DNA of 64,000 nt from Yinghuangia seranimata (GCF_029953285.1 NZ_JASAOI010000055.1:1-64000); one strand, 5' to 3'; counted from the stretch's first letter, positions 48,134-57,408 are shown. Numbers and translations: made by a program. The notes: generated by a model from the letters alone, not told the origin.

Positions 48134-48985
48134 TCAGCCGTGGAGCAGGGAGTTCACGTCGCCGAAGCCGAGCACGCCGTCGAGGCCGCCGAACGTGCCC
48201 TTGGCCAGCACCTCGGCGGCGACCCGCTGCGCCGCCGTGTACGCGGCCTGGGCAACGGCCGTGCCGAGGCTGATCCGTCGTACGCCCGCCTCGGCGAACT
48301 CGGCGACCGTCGGCCCGCCGGGCACGGCCATGGCGTTGACCGGCAGCGGCGAGCCCGCGCAGACCGCACGCAGCGCGTCGAGGTCGACGAGCCCGGGGAC
48401 GAACAGGCTGTCCGCGCCCGCTTCGGCGTACGCGGCGGCGCGGGCGAGCACGTCGTCGAGGCGTCCTTCGGGCTCGCCGATGCCGAACAGGTAGACGTCA
48501 GTACGGGCGTTGACGACGAGTTCGGGCAGGCCGGCCTCCGCCGCCGCCTCGCGTGCGGCGCGCAGGCGGGCGGCCTGCGCGGCGGTGTCGAAGAGCGGTC
48601 CGCCGGGGGCATGCGAGTCCTCCAGGTTGATGCCGACGGCGCCCGCGGCGACGATCGCGCGGACGGTCTCGGCGACGTCCTCCGGGCCGGGGCCGTACCC
48701 GCCCTCGACGTCGACGGTGACCGGGACGTCGACGGCTGCCGCGATGCGGCGTGCCGCGTCGGTCATCTGATCGCGGGTCAGCTGCTGGCCGTCGCCGCGT
48801 CCCAGTCCCCAGGAGACGCCGCCGCTGGTGGTCGCGATCACCGGGGCGCCCGCGGCCGCGATGACGGTCGCGCTGGCGGCGTCCCACGCGTTGGGGAGGA
48901 CGAGGACCGACTCGGCGGCCAGGCGGCGCAGGAGGAGGGCCTTGGTGCGGGTGGCGGCGTCGGGGAGGGGCGTGTCAGCGTGCAT
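48134..48985 (-). CDS. Isocitrate lyase/PEP mutase family enzyme
   Basis: A 283-aa TIM-barrel enzyme. Family features are LVLPNAWDAASATVIAAAG, ATTSGGVSWGLGRGDG, VTVDVEGGYG (metal-binding Asp/Glu), GINLEDSH, and VVNARTDVYLFG. These are typical of the carboxyvinyl-carboxyphosphonate phosphorylmutase/2-methylisocitrate-lyase-like branch. The C-C or C-P bond-cleaving Cys loop KRCGH of true isocitrate lyases is absent, as in many small members whose substrate (oxaloacetate, 2-methylisocitrate or phosphonates) is not known. The ATG at 48985 has a weak AGCGGA site. It stands alone, divergent from the ArsR-type gene. Confidence 0.85.
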   Translation of the reverse strand: MHADTPLPDAATRTKALLLRRLAAESVLVLPNAWDAASATVIAAAGAPVIATTSGGVSWGLGRGDGQQLTRDQMTDAARRIAAAVDVPVTVDVEGGYGPGPEDVAETVRAIVAAGAVGINLEDSHAPGGPLFDTAAQAARLRAAREAAAEAGLPELVVNARTDVYLFGIGEPEGRLDDVLARAAAYAEAGADSLFVPGLVDLDALRAVCAGSPLPVNAMAVPGGPTVAEFAEAGVRRISLGTAVAQAAYTAAQRVAAEVLAKGTFGGLDGVLGFGDVNSLLHG

Positions 48986-49180
48986 GAGGTTGTCCGCTTT
49001 CGCTGCTCGGTCGATGGGTGCGGCGGGGCGGAGGACGCGCGGGCGCCTCGGGGCGGGTTCCGTCGTCGAGGCGCGCGCCGCCCCGCCTCCGGCATGCTGC
49101 CGCGTGTCGGACCGGGGGTGTAAGGATTCGGTCCTGGCCGAAACCGGGCCCCGGCGGGCGCGACTGGAGAGAGGTGCCGC

Positions 49181-50179
49181 GTGCAGACACTGCTCACGCT
49201 CTCCGTCGGCGCCTTGGCGCAGACCCGCTTCGCCGTCTCGCCGATGTGGGAGGTCGTGACCAGCGTGCGCGCGCTGGCGTCCGACCCGGTGCCCGGCCTG
49301 CACCGCGCGTGGGCGTCGGTCACGCGGCCCCGGCTGGCGGCGGCGGGCCTCGACGACGGGTGGCTGGCCGCGCTGGTCCCGCCGTCCGGGCATCTACCCG
49401 ACTTCCTCACCCCCACGCCGCGTTCGCGCGAGGCCTCGCTCAAGGACGAGCTGGCCGCGATCGAGTCCACCGACCCCGCCGAGGTGCGCGACGACCTCGG
49501 CCGCATGCCGGCGAGCTGGCCCGGGCGCAGCGACGCGGCGCGGGCGCGGTTCGCGGCGCTGCACCGCGCGCCCGGCACGCATCTGGCGGACGTGACCGCG
49601 GAGATCGCCGCGTACTGGCACACCGCGCTCGCCCCGCACTGGCCGGCGATCCGGGCGGTCCTCGAGGCGGACGTCGTGCACCGGGCCCGGCAAGCCGCCG
49701 AGAGCGGGCCCGCGGGCATGCTCAACGACCTGCACCACTCGCTGCGTTGGCAGGACGACGCGTTGCGGCTCACGCACCGCAGCTGCGCGGTGGTCGACGT
49801 CCCGCCGGGCGAGGGGCTGGTGTTGATCCCGTCGGCGTTCGCGTGGCCGTGCGCGCTGACCCGGTGCGTCCTGCCCGACCCGCCGCAACTCGCCTATCCG
49901 GCACGCGGCATCGCGGCGCTGTGGGAGCGGCGTGACGAGCCGGTGTCCGACGCGCTCGCCACGGTGGTCGGGCGCTCGCGGGCGCTGCTGCTGGGCGAGC
50001 TGCGCGTCCCGGCGTCGACGACGGACCTCGCGGCGCGCACCGGGCTGTCGGCGGCCGCGGTGTCGGAGCATCTGAGCGCGCTGCGGGGCGCGGGGCTCGC
50101 GGCGTCGCACCGCTCGGGGCGGTCGGTGCTGTACGTGCGGACGGCGCTGGCCGACGCGCTGCTCGCCGCGCAGGGCTGA
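49181..50179 (+). CDS. ArsR-type transcriptional regulator (DUF5937-like N-terminus)
   Basis: A 332-aa regulator. The long N-terminal part (LTLSVGALAQTRFAVSPMWEVVTSVRALASDP) is the DUF5937-type sensor found in actinobacterial ArsR proteins. The C-terminus carries the winged helix (STTDLAARTGLSAAAVSEHLSALRGAGLAASHRSGRSVLYVRT). Cys-based metal sites of classical ArsR are missing, so the signal is probably organic. The GTG at 49181 has GAGAGAGG upstream. The following MFS exporter has its own palindromic operators and TetR regulator, so this protein may instead act on itself or the divergent enzyme gene. Confidence 0.88.
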   Translation: MQTLLTLSVGALAQTRFAVSPMWEVVTSVRALASDPVPGLHRAWASVTRPRLAAAGLDDGWLAALVPPSGHLPDFLTPTPRSREASLKDELAAIESTDPAEVRDDLGRMPASWPGRSDAARARFAALHRAPGTHLADVTAEIAAYWHTALAPHWPAIRAVLEADVVHRARQAAESGPAGMLNDLHHSLRWQDDALRLTHRSCAVVDVPPGEGLVLIPSAFAWPCALTRCVLPDPPQLAYPARGIAALWERRDEPVSDALATVVGRSRALLLGELRVPASTTDLAARTGLSAAAVSEHLSALRGAGLAASHRSGRSVLYVRTALADALLAAQG

Positions 50180-50248
50180 TCTTTTCCGCGTTTCCGCAGT
50201 TCAGCGCGGGTAAGGCGCGAGCCTCACCGAGAAACCCCCACCGATGTC

Positions 50249-50303
50249 TTTACAGGTGTTAACCCACGCGCTAGCTTTACATGCGTAAACACACGACTGT
50301 AAA
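50249..50303 (+). promoter_or_regulatory. TetR-type operators upstream of the MFS exporter
   Basis: TTTACAGGTGTTAA (50249-50262) is a near-palindrome TTTACA-N2-TGTAAA type, TTTACATGCGTAAA (50276-50289) a second one with arms TTTAC/GTAAA, and TGTAAA (50298-50303) a half-site just before the ribosome site. The repeats sit in an AT-richer promoter gap directly before the exporter gene, as expected for binding by the TetR protein encoded downstream. Confidence 0.65.
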
Positions 50304-50319
50304 CACAGGGGGATCCACC

Positions 50320-51936
50320 ATGGCCGGCACCGCCACCACGACAGGCAGCACCGCGAACAGCTCCGCCTCCGCCTCTGCCTCGGCCGACCCCGCGCCCCAC
50401 CCGCGCCGCTGGGCCGCGCTCGGCATCCTGAGCAGCACGCTCGTCGCCGTCACCCTCGACAACTCGGTCCTCAACACCGCGCTGCCCTCGCTCGCCAAGT
50501 CGCTCCGCGCCTCCACCGCCGACCTGCAGTGGATCACCGACGCCTACACCCTGGTCTTCGCCGCGATGCTGATCCTCGCCGGCAGCCTCGGCGCCCGGTT
50601 CGGCGCGCGGCGGGCGCTCACCGCCGGACTGCTCGTCTTCGCGGGCGGCTCGGCCGCGGCGTCGCTGTCCGGCAGCGCGGGCGAACTCATCGCCTGGCGC
50701 GCGGTGATGGGCCTAGGCGCGGCCTTCGTCATGCCGGCCACACTGTCGATCATCATGCGGATGTTCCCCGTACATGAACGACCGAAGGCCTTCGCCGCAT
50801 GGTCGGCCGCCGCAGGGGTCGGCGTCCTGATCGGACCGGTCACCGGCGGTCTGCTGCTCACCCACTTCTCGTGGTCCGCCGCGTTCTGGATCAACATCCC
50901 GCTGGTCGCGCTCGCCCTGGTCGGCATCTACCGCATCGTCCCGGAGATCCCTCGCGTGAACACCGGCAGGCTCGACCTGGTCGCCGCCGTGCTGTCCGTC
51001 GCGTCGCTCGCCCTGCTCGTCGACGCGCTGATCGAGGCCCCCGAGCGCGGCTGGACGTCCGCCGTCACGATCGCCGAGGGCGCCGCCGCGCTCGTGCTGG
51101 CCGCCGCGTTCATCGCGTGGGAGCTGCGCCGCGACGAACCGATGATCCAGGTGCGGCTGTTCGCGAGCCGGGGCTTCGTGATCGCCGCGACCGTCCTCGC
51201 CGTCACGTTCTTCTCGCTCTTCGGCACGCTGTTCGTCCTCGCGCAGTACCTCCAGCTGGTGCACGGCTACAGCCCGCTGATGGCCGGCCTCGGCGCGATG
51301 CCGTTCGCGGTCGCCATGGCCGCCTCGTCCGCGACCAGCAACCTGGTGACCGCCCGGCTCGGCGTCCGCGCCACCCTCACCGTCGGCCTCGGCCTGATCG
51401 CCACCGGGCTCGGCTTCCTCGGCACCACCTTCACCACCGACACCCCGTTCATCGCGCTCGCCGTGGTCATGGCCGTCGTCGGCACCGGGATGGGCCTGAT
51501 CATGGCGCCCGCCAGCCTTGAGATCACCGCGTCCGTGCCGGTCCGCTACTCGTCCATGGCCAGCTCGCTCAACAGCGTGGTCCGCGAACTCGGCGGCGTG
51601 CTCGGCATCGCGGTCGTCGGCACCGTCGTCTCCTCCTCCTACCGCTCCACGATGAGCGACGAGCCGCTGCCCGCCCCCATCGCCGCCGCCGGACACGACC
51701 TGCCCACCGCGCACGGCATCGCCGCCCACCTGGAGCCCGGCACCGCGCACCGCCTGACCGACGTCGCCGACCACGCGTTCACCACGGCGATGACCCACGG
51801 CGTCCTGGCCGCCGCGGTGCTCGCCGCCGCCGGGGCCCTCCTGGTCGCCTTCGGCCTGCCGCGCCGCACCACCGAGGCCGCCACCCCGGTCGCCGAGTCC
51901 ACGACCACCGAGACCCTGGCCCCAGCCGCCGCCTGA
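50320..51936 (+). CDS. MFS drug exporter (DHA2/EmrB-QacA, 14 TM)
   Basis: A 538-aa exporter with about 14 hydrophobic segments. Motif A is LGARFGARRALTAGLLVFAGG, motif C is AAAGVGVLIGPVTGGLLL, and DNSVLNTALPSLAKSL is the DHA2 opening (LDxTIVNVALP). A Ser/Ala-rich tail precedes the first helix. It likely pumps a hydrophobic or cationic toxin out in exchange for protons. The ATG at 50320 has CAGGGGGA upstream. It is followed, after a strong terminator-like hairpin, by a TetR gene, the usual control partner. Confidence 0.9.
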   Translation: MAGTATTTGSTANSSASASASADPAPHPRRWAALGILSSTLVAVTLDNSVLNTALPSLAKSLRASTADLQWITDAYTLVFAAMLILAGSLGARFGARRALTAGLLVFAGGSAAASLSGSAGELIAWRAVMGLGAAFVMPATLSIIMRMFPVHERPKAFAAWSAAAGVGVLIGPVTGGLLLTHFSWSAAFWINIPLVALALVGIYRIVPEIPRVNTGRLDLVAAVLSVASLALLVDALIEAPERGWTSAVTIAEGAAALVLAAAFIAWELRRDEPMIQVRLFASRGFVIAATVLAVTFFSLFGTLFVLAQYLQLVHGYSPLMAGLGAMPFAVAMAASSATSNLVTARLGVRATLTVGLGLIATGLGFLGTTFTTDTPFIALAVVMAVVGTGMGLIMAPASLEITASVPVRYSSMASSLNSVVRELGGVLGIAVVGTVVSSSYRSTMSDEPLPAPIAAAGHDLPTAHGIAAHLEPGTAHRLTDVADHAFTTAMTHGVLAAAVLAAAGALLVAFGLPRRTTEAATPVAESTTTETLAPAAA

Positions 51937-51943
51937 CACGCCG

Positions 51944-51976
51944 ATCCCGGCACACGCCACCCGCGTGTGCCGGGAT
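51944..51976 (+). terminator. Terminator-like hairpin after the MFS gene
   Basis: ATCCCGGCACACGC (51944-51957) pairs exactly with GCGTGTGCCGGGAT (51963-51976) across a 5-base loop, eight bases after the exporter's stop codon. No T-run follows. It separates the exporter from the TetR gene, which therefore probably has its own promoter (GTCTAGGCT at about 51987). Confidence 0.75.
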
Positions 51977-52023
51977 TCCGGCATGTCTAGGCTCGTACCG
52001 ACACCGAACCGAGGACGCCGACC

Positions 52024-52662
52024 ATGCCCACACCCGACAGCTCCGCCGCCGAACGCCCCACCCGCTCCCGCAACCGCCGCGGCGAAGGCGGCCGGCTCCG
52101 CCAGGACATCCTCGACGCCGCCACCGCCCTCATCGAACGCGAAGGCGGCGCCACCAACCTGTCGCTGCGCCAACTCGCCCGCGAAGCCGGCATCTCCGCC
52201 CCCTCGGTCTACGCCCACTTCACCGACCTGGACGACGTCGTCGACACCGTCCTGAACGGCTTCTTCGACCAGCTCCGCGACGCCATCGCCGCCGCCAACG
52301 CGGCCGAGGCCGACCCGGTCGCCGCCCTCCACGCCGGCTGCGGCGCATACACCCGCTTCGCCCTCGACCACCCCGGCCGCTACCGAGCCCTCTTCGACCG
52401 CCGCCCCACCGGCCCGGACGCCACCCCGAGCCGCCCCGTCCCCGTCCGCACCGACGTCTTCCAGACCCTCGTCGACGCCGTCGCCACCTGCGCCGCGGCC
52501 GGCCGCTCCGCCACCACCGAACCCTTCGCCGACGCCGCCGCCATCTGGGCCGCCCTCCATGGCGCCGTCCTCCTCCGCCTAAGCGTCCCCGGCTTCCCCT
52601 GGCCCGACCTCCCCGTCTTCACCGAAGCCCTCGTCACCCGCACAGGCCTGATCACCGACTGA
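52024..52662 (+). CDS. TetR-family regulator
   Basis: A 212-aa regulator. The N-terminal helix-turn-helix is RQDILDAATALIEREGGATNLSLRQLAREAGISAPSVYAHFTDLDDVVD, the standard TetR signature with SxxxYxHF. The C-terminal WHG-like ligand domain includes HPGRYRALFDRRP and WAALHGAVLLRLSVP. It most likely represses the upstream MFS exporter through the TTTACA/TGTAAA palindromes and is released by the pump's substrate. The ATG at 52024 follows GAGGA. Confidence 0.9.
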   Translation: MPTPDSSAAERPTRSRNRRGEGGRLRQDILDAATALIEREGGATNLSLRQLAREAGISAPSVYAHFTDLDDVVDTVLNGFFDQLRDAIAAANAAEADPVAALHAGCGAYTRFALDHPGRYRALFDRRPTGPDATPSRPVPVRTDVFQTLVDAVATCAAAGRSATTEPFADAAAIWAALHGAVLLRLSVPGFPWPDLPVFTEALVTRTGLITD

Positions 52663-52733
52663 CACCCCCTCGCTACGGGAAGGTTGCGGATAGCCTGCCC
52701 TCGCAGACGGACGGCGAGTTGGGGGACGCGATC

Positions 52734-55235
52734 ATGTCGATCAGACCGCAGTACCGGCGGGTCTCCGCGTTACAACGGCAGTTCTTCGACCGCGAAGGGC
52801 TGCTCACCGCGTACGAGGAGGAGTTGCGGGCGATCGGCGACAGCCTGCGGATCCTCAACCTGGTAGGCGTCGGCGGTATCGGGAAGTCGCGTCTCCTCCA
52901 GGAGTTACGGAACCGCACCCCCGAGGGCTACACCACCGCCCGGCTCGACCTGCAGCTGCCGACCATGCGCCAGCAGGAGGACGCACTCGCCGTGCTCCGC
53001 ATGGAGTTCGGCGCGCAGAAGGTGCGCTTCGACCGCTTCGACATCGCCTACGCGGTGCTGTGGCAGCGCGTTCACCCGCAGCTTCAGATGAACCGCAAGA
53101 ACACTCCGCTCGCCGAGGAGAGCGAGGTCCTCTCCAAGATCCTCGACGACACCGTGGGCATCCCCGTGTTCGGCACCGCGGCCGGGCTCGTCCGGCTGAC
53201 CGGCCGCGCGGTGAAGAACCGGCAGCGGCGGCGCCGGATCCAGGAAGACCCCACGCTGCACGATCTCGACAACCTCACGAACGCCGAACTCGGCCACGCC
53301 GTCGCCTACTTGTTCGCCGAGGAGCTGCGGGCCTCGGCCGAGGAGCGGCCGTACGTCGTCTACGTGGACGCCTACGAGGCCCTCGTCCCCACCCCGGTCC
53401 CGGGCGGCCGCAGCTTCGGCACCGACGCCTGGCTGCGCGACCTGCTCGGCCAACTCCAGGGCGGACTCACCGTGTTGGCCAGTCGCGAACCGTTGCGCTG
53501 GGAGGCGTACGACGAGGAGTGGGCCGCCGTGATCCGCCGCGCCGACCTCGACGGACTACCGATGCCGGCCCGACTGGACCTGCTGACGCAGGCGGGCATC
53601 ACGGAGATCCCCCGGCAGCGGTCGATCGCCGAGGCCAGCGAGGGCGTTCCGTTCTATCTGCACCTCGCGGTCGACACGCATCTGCAGAACCCGGCGCGGC
53701 AGGCGCACGCGCGCACGTCGGAGGAGATCGTGCAGCGGTTCCTCCAGCACGTCTCCACCGACGAGGTCCGGCTGCTGGAACTGCTCAGCGTGGCACGCAC
53801 GTTCGACTTCGGGGTGTTCCAGGCGATCGGGCGCGAGTTCGACCTGCCGGCGAACCTGCTGGTCTGGGAGTCGCTGACCGCCTACTCGTTCGCCTATCCC
53901 CTGCCGGACGACTGGTACCGCCTGCACCAGCTGATGGTCGGGGCGCTCCAGCACCACCTGTCGTCGGCGGTGCAGCGCAACGTGCACGGGGTACTGCGGC
54001 GGCACTGGGAGGACCTCGCCGACCGGATGGAGCGGGAGGCGGGCCGGGTGTCGGGCCGGGCCCGGATCTCGCCGCTGCGCGAGGCGGTCTACCACGGGCT
54101 GCACGCCGAGGACATCGCGCCCGAGGAGATCCTGCGGCACGCCGACCGCGCGGTGGCGATGAGCGGGCGGCAGAGCCTCGACGGGATCGTGAAGGACCTG
54201 CGTGACCGCCTGACGGCGATGCCGACGGCGTCTCCGGGGCCGGACGCGTCCGGCCTCCAGGACGCGGCCGACTGCCTCGAGGCCGAGGCCAGGCTCGAGC
54301 AGGGCGACGCCGCGGGCGCCATAGCCCTCACCCCGAGGCTGGACCGCTCGCCCGACGCGCTGGTCCCCGCCCGGCTGGCGCTCGCCGCCGCGAACGCGCG
54401 CCGGATCGCCGGCGAGAGCAGCCTGGCCGCGACGATCTTCGAGCGGGTCTGGGCCGAGCACGCGGGCGCGGCCCGGCCCGCCGCCGGGTTCTGCGTCGCG
54501 GACATCCGCATGTGGCAGGGCGACTTCGCGGGCGCGTTCGCGCTCGCCGAGCAGGTGCACGGGATCTGCGCACCGGACGAACGGGTGATCCGGGGCGACC
54601 TGAAGCGGCTGATGCACCTCGGCCACCGGTTCCTCATGGACTTCGACGGCGCCGCGCGGCTGCTCTCCGAGGCGGAGGGCGAGTACCGCGCGGCCAACGC
54701 CGTCGTGGGGCTGGCCAACGTCAGGACCAACTGGGCCGAGCTGACCGCCTTCACCGACCCGGCCGCCGCGGTCGGGCACGCCGCCGCGGCCCTGGACGTC
54801 CAGCGCGACCTGGGCGCGCAGCACGAGATCGGGAAGGCGTACACCGCGATGGCCATGGCGCAGACCCGGCTCGGCGAGTACGACCGGGCGGCGACCGCGT
54901 TCGCCAACGCCAACACCGCCCTCGACCGCGCGGGTTACCGGTCCGGACGGGCCCGCGCGGACATGTTCCGGGCGTTCCTGCTGCTGCGCCAGGGGGACCG
55001 GGACGCGACACGCGACCTGCTCCTGCACGCGGCCCGCGAGTTCGAGGCGTGCCAGGTCTATCCTTCGCTGATCCTGGCCATCCTGCACGCCGCCGAGCGG
55101 ATCGGGCTGACGGAGCCCGAGCTGGTCGAGGCGGCGAACCGGGCGCGCCCCGCGGTGCGCCCGCTGGGCACGCTGGAGGAGCTGCGGGGCCGCACCGACT
55201 CCGTCCTGACGATGTTCCTCGAGGTGGCCCCCTGA
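52734..55235 (+). CDS. STAND-type ATPase with TPR-like repeats
   Basis: An 833-aa protein. The P-loop is NLVGVGGIGKSRLL (residues 42-55), Walker B YVVYVDAYEAL, with a GxP-like helical segment and a winged-helix part to about 430, as in STAND NTPases. The C-terminal 400 residues form TPR-like helical hairpins (ADIRMWQGDFAGAFALAEQV, YTAMAMAQTRLGEYDRAATAFANA). STAND proteins are signalling switches that oligomerise when the repeats sense a ligand. The ATG at 52734 has GGGGGAC six bases upstream. The stop overlaps the probable CTG start of an APH-family kinase gene, so the ATPase and two kinases appear to form one operon. Confidence 0.87.
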   Translation: MSIRPQYRRVSALQRQFFDREGLLTAYEEELRAIGDSLRILNLVGVGGIGKSRLLQELRNRTPEGYTTARLDLQLPTMRQQEDALAVLRMEFGAQKVRFDRFDIAYAVLWQRVHPQLQMNRKNTPLAEESEVLSKILDDTVGIPVFGTAAGLVRLTGRAVKNRQRRRRIQEDPTLHDLDNLTNAELGHAVAYLFAEELRASAEERPYVVYVDAYEALVPTPVPGGRSFGTDAWLRDLLGQLQGGLTVLASREPLRWEAYDEEWAAVIRRADLDGLPMPARLDLLTQAGITEIPRQRSIAEASEGVPFYLHLAVDTHLQNPARQAHARTSEEIVQRFLQHVSTDEVRLLELLSVARTFDFGVFQAIGREFDLPANLLVWESLTAYSFAYPLPDDWYRLHQLMVGALQHHLSSAVQRNVHGVLRRHWEDLADRMEREAGRVSGRARISPLREAVYHGLHAEDIAPEEILRHADRAVAMSGRQSLDGIVKDLRDRLTAMPTASPGPDASGLQDAADCLEAEARLEQGDAAGAIALTPRLDRSPDALVPARLALAAANARRIAGESSLAATIFERVWAEHAGAARPAAGFCVADIRMWQGDFAGAFALAEQVHGICAPDERVIRGDLKRLMHLGHRFLMDFDGAARLLSEAEGEYRAANAVVGLANVRTNWAELTAFTDPAAAVGHAAAALDVQRDLGAQHEIGKAYTAMAMAQTRLGEYDRAATAFANANTALDRAGYRSGRARADMFRAFLLLRQGDRDATRDLLLHAAREFEACQVYPSLILAILHAAERIGLTEPELVEAANRARPAVRPLGTLEELRGRTDSVLTMFLEVAP

Positions 55236-56239
55236 ACTGGCTGGAGATCTACGGACAGGCGCTGGACGCGGGCGAGGCCGCCGCCGGCTACTACAACCGC
55301 AACGTCGGGATCGCGACGCCGGACGGGAAGGTGAACGTCCGCATCCCCCTGGCGGCCGCCGACACGATGGACGTGCGGGTGTGGCGCGAGGAGGACGTCC
55401 TGGGCTGCATCCAGCCCTACGTCCGGCACATCCCGGAGCTGCGCCACTCCTCGCACGACCCGGCCTTCCAGGTGCACCACTTCATCGAGGGCCGGGTGCT
55501 GGACGGTTTCGCGCCGCGCGGCAGCGCCGTCCCCGCGCACGTGCTGGACGACGTGGTGGGCGTCATGGAGCAGCTCGTCCGCATCCCCGCCGAGAAGACC
55601 CCCGCGCTGCCGTCCGACTGGCCCGCGTCCGGTGACAGCGCGGGCTTCGGACGGCTGCTGGCCCGCCTCACCCAGCTCGTCTACGACACCCACCGCGACG
55701 AATACGCCGAGGTCTTCGCGGACTTCGGCATCCCGGCGGAGCCACTGGCCGTGGTGGAAGCGCGGTGGGACGACCTGACGCCGCGCCCGTTCGCCGTGCT
55801 GCACGCCGACCTGCACCGCAAGAACATGATCGTCTCCGGCGGCGCCACGTGGTTCCTGGACTGGGAGCTGGCGCTGTGGGGCGACCCCGTGTACGAGCTG
55901 GGCATCCACTTCCACAAGATGGACTACCCCGACGACCAACGCGCCGAGGTGCGGCGCCGGTGGCGCGCCCGTCTGCCCGAGCCGTGCACGGCGGGGCCGA
56001 CGGCGGACCTCGACCTCTACATCGCGCACGAGCGGGTCAAGTCGGCCGTCGTCGACACCGTCCGCTACTCCAAGCAGCTCGCCGGCGCCGACCGGTCGTT
56101 CCAGGACTTCCTGACCGGTCGGCTCGCCCGCAAACTCAACGTCGCCCGCGCCGTGTGGGGATCCGCGCCCGAGATGACCCCGGAGCGGGTCGCCCGGGTA
56201 CTGGCGCCGTGGGCAGAGAGGGAGCCATGGACGCCGTAG
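55232..56239 (+). CDS. APH-family phosphotransferase 1 (probable CTG start)
   Basis: A 335-aa kinase of the aminoglycoside phosphotransferase/choline kinase fold. The catalytic loop is LHADLHRKNMIVS (HxDxHxxN) and the metal-binding FLDWELALWGDPVYEL follows. No ATG, GTG or TTG lies near the 5' end. The CTG at 55232, forming CTGA with the upstream stop, makes the N-terminus NWLEIYGQALDAG... align residue for residue with the paralogue next door (MDAVAIYHEALARA...), so initiation at CTG is likely. Substrate unknown; small-molecule hydroxyls are typical. The adjacent paralogue and STAND ATPase suggest joint signalling or metabolite tagging. Confidence 0.82.
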   Translation: MNWLEIYGQALDAGEAAAGYYNRNVGIATPDGKVNVRIPLAAADTMDVRVWREEDVLGCIQPYVRHIPELRHSSHDPAFQVHHFIEGRVLDGFAPRGSAVPAHVLDDVVGVMEQLVRIPAEKTPALPSDWPASGDSAGFGRLLARLTQLVYDTHRDEYAEVFADFGIPAEPLAVVEARWDDLTPRPFAVLHADLHRKNMIVSGGATWFLDWELALWGDPVYELGIHFHKMDYPDDQRAEVRRRWRARLPEPCTAGPTADLDLYIAHERVKSAVVDTVRYSKQLAGADRSFQDFLTGRLARKLNVARAVWGSAPEMTPERVARVLAPWAEREPWTP

Positions 56240-57246
56240 CGATCTACCACGAGGCCCTGGCCCGGGCGGCACTGGAGACCCGGGAGACCGCGCTCGCCGG
56301 GTTCTACAACCGGAACGTGCGCGTGGACGACCCCGAGCTCGGGCCGGTGCTGGTCCGGATCCCGGGGGCGGACGCCGAGGCCATGGACGTCACGCTGTGG
56401 ACCGAGCCCGAGGTGCTCGAGGCCGTCTGTCCGCATGTGCCGCTCGCGCCGCGGCTGCTCCACGTGCACGCCGATCCGCCTTTCCAGATCCACGAGTTCA
56501 TCGCGGGACGGCGCGTCGACGACGTCGCACCGGACGGGAAGCCGATGCCGGACACGGTGCTGGACGGCGTCGAGCGGTTCTTCAGGAGCGTGCTCCGGGT
56601 TCCGAGGCCGGTGCTTCCGCCGGTGCCTGAGGGGTGGCCGGCGGACGGCGACGCGCGGGCCTTCGCGGCGCGGCTGCTCGGGTTCGTCCGCGAGGTCAGG
56701 GACCGGGGCGACGCCGCGGCGCAGGGCCTCTACTCGGCGCTCGGTGTCCCGGCGGACCCGTGCGCGGCGCTGGCCGAGCGGGCGGAGCGCGAGCTCGGGT
56801 CCCGGCCGTTCCGGCTGCTGCACGCCGACATCCACCGCAAGAACATGATCCTCACCGACCGGGGCCGGGTGGTCTTCCTCGACTGGGAGCTCGCCCTGTG
56901 GGGGGACCCGGTCTACGACCTGGCCGACCACCTGCACAAGACCGCGTATACGGCCGCCGACCGACAGCGGGTCGTGGAGGGGTGGGAACGGGTCGCGCCG
57001 CAGGAGTGCCTTGCCGGATGGCGTACGGCCCTGGAGTTCTACGCGGCGTACGAGGAGATGAAGTCGGCCGTCGTCGACACCGTGCGCTGGGGGCGCCGGA
57101 TCGGAGAGGCGTCGACCACTCGGGAGCGCGCGAGGCTCGGCGAGGAGCTCCGGGTGAAGCTTGCGGCGGCGGCTCCGCATTGGGGTGGGGTGCGGGTGCC
57201 CGACGGGGACGAGGTCGAGGGGGCCGCCCGGTATTGGTTCGGGTGA
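56227..57246 (+). CDS. APH-family phosphotransferase 2
   Basis: A 339-aa paralogue of the preceding protein, overlapping it by 13 bp. It keeps the catalytic loop LHADIHRKNMILT and FLDWELALWGDPVYDLADHLHK, with closely similar flanking segments (AGFYNRNVRV, FQIHEFIAGRRVDDVAP, KSAVVDTVRWG). The ATG at 56227 has GAGAGGGAG upstream. Tandem duplication with both active sites intact suggests a heterodimer or two related substrates. The pair resembles neither characterised antibiotic-resistance APH proteins nor known hydroxylysine kinases closely enough to name. Confidence 0.87.
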   Translation: MDAVAIYHEALARAALETRETALAGFYNRNVRVDDPELGPVLVRIPGADAEAMDVTLWTEPEVLEAVCPHVPLAPRLLHVHADPPFQIHEFIAGRRVDDVAPDGKPMPDTVLDGVERFFRSVLRVPRPVLPPVPEGWPADGDARAFAARLLGFVREVRDRGDAAAQGLYSALGVPADPCAALAERAERELGSRPFRLLHADIHRKNMILTDRGRVVFLDWELALWGDPVYDLADHLHKTAYTAADRQRVVEGWERVAPQECLAGWRTALEFYAAYEEMKSAVVDTVRWGRRIGEASTTRERARLGEELRVKLAAAAPHWGGVRVPDGDEVEGAARYWFG

Positions 57247-57335
57247 GGTCGTTCTTTGGGGGTAGGCGGCGCGCGGGTGGCGACGTTGGGGGGACGGGGC
57301 GGTCGGTCGGGGGGAGGAGTGGCGGGGCGTCCTGA

Positions 57336-57375
57336 GGGGGACGACTGGGGTGGTGGGGCGGCGGGAGGGTGGGGG
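57336..57375 (+). promoter_or_regulatory. G-quadruplex-like tract upstream of the membrane protein gene
   Basis: Six G-runs (5, 4, 4, 3, 3 and 5 G) with loops of one to six bases lie on the coding strand within 40 bases, about 35 bases before the GTG start at 57409. A further G-rich patch (57288-57320) precedes it. The non-coding strand is almost free of G here. Such tracts can fold as G-quadruplexes in DNA or in the mRNA leader and modulate expression. Confidence 0.5.
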
Positions 57376-57408
57376 CGGCTGATCTTGGTGTGGTGAGCGG
57401 AGGTTCGG

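Noticed and set aside
55232..57246. Calling the tandem kinases aminoglycoside-resistance genes
   Set aside because: Only the general APH fold is visible; the aminoglycoside-specific C-terminal features cannot be recognised and the operon context is signalling-like.
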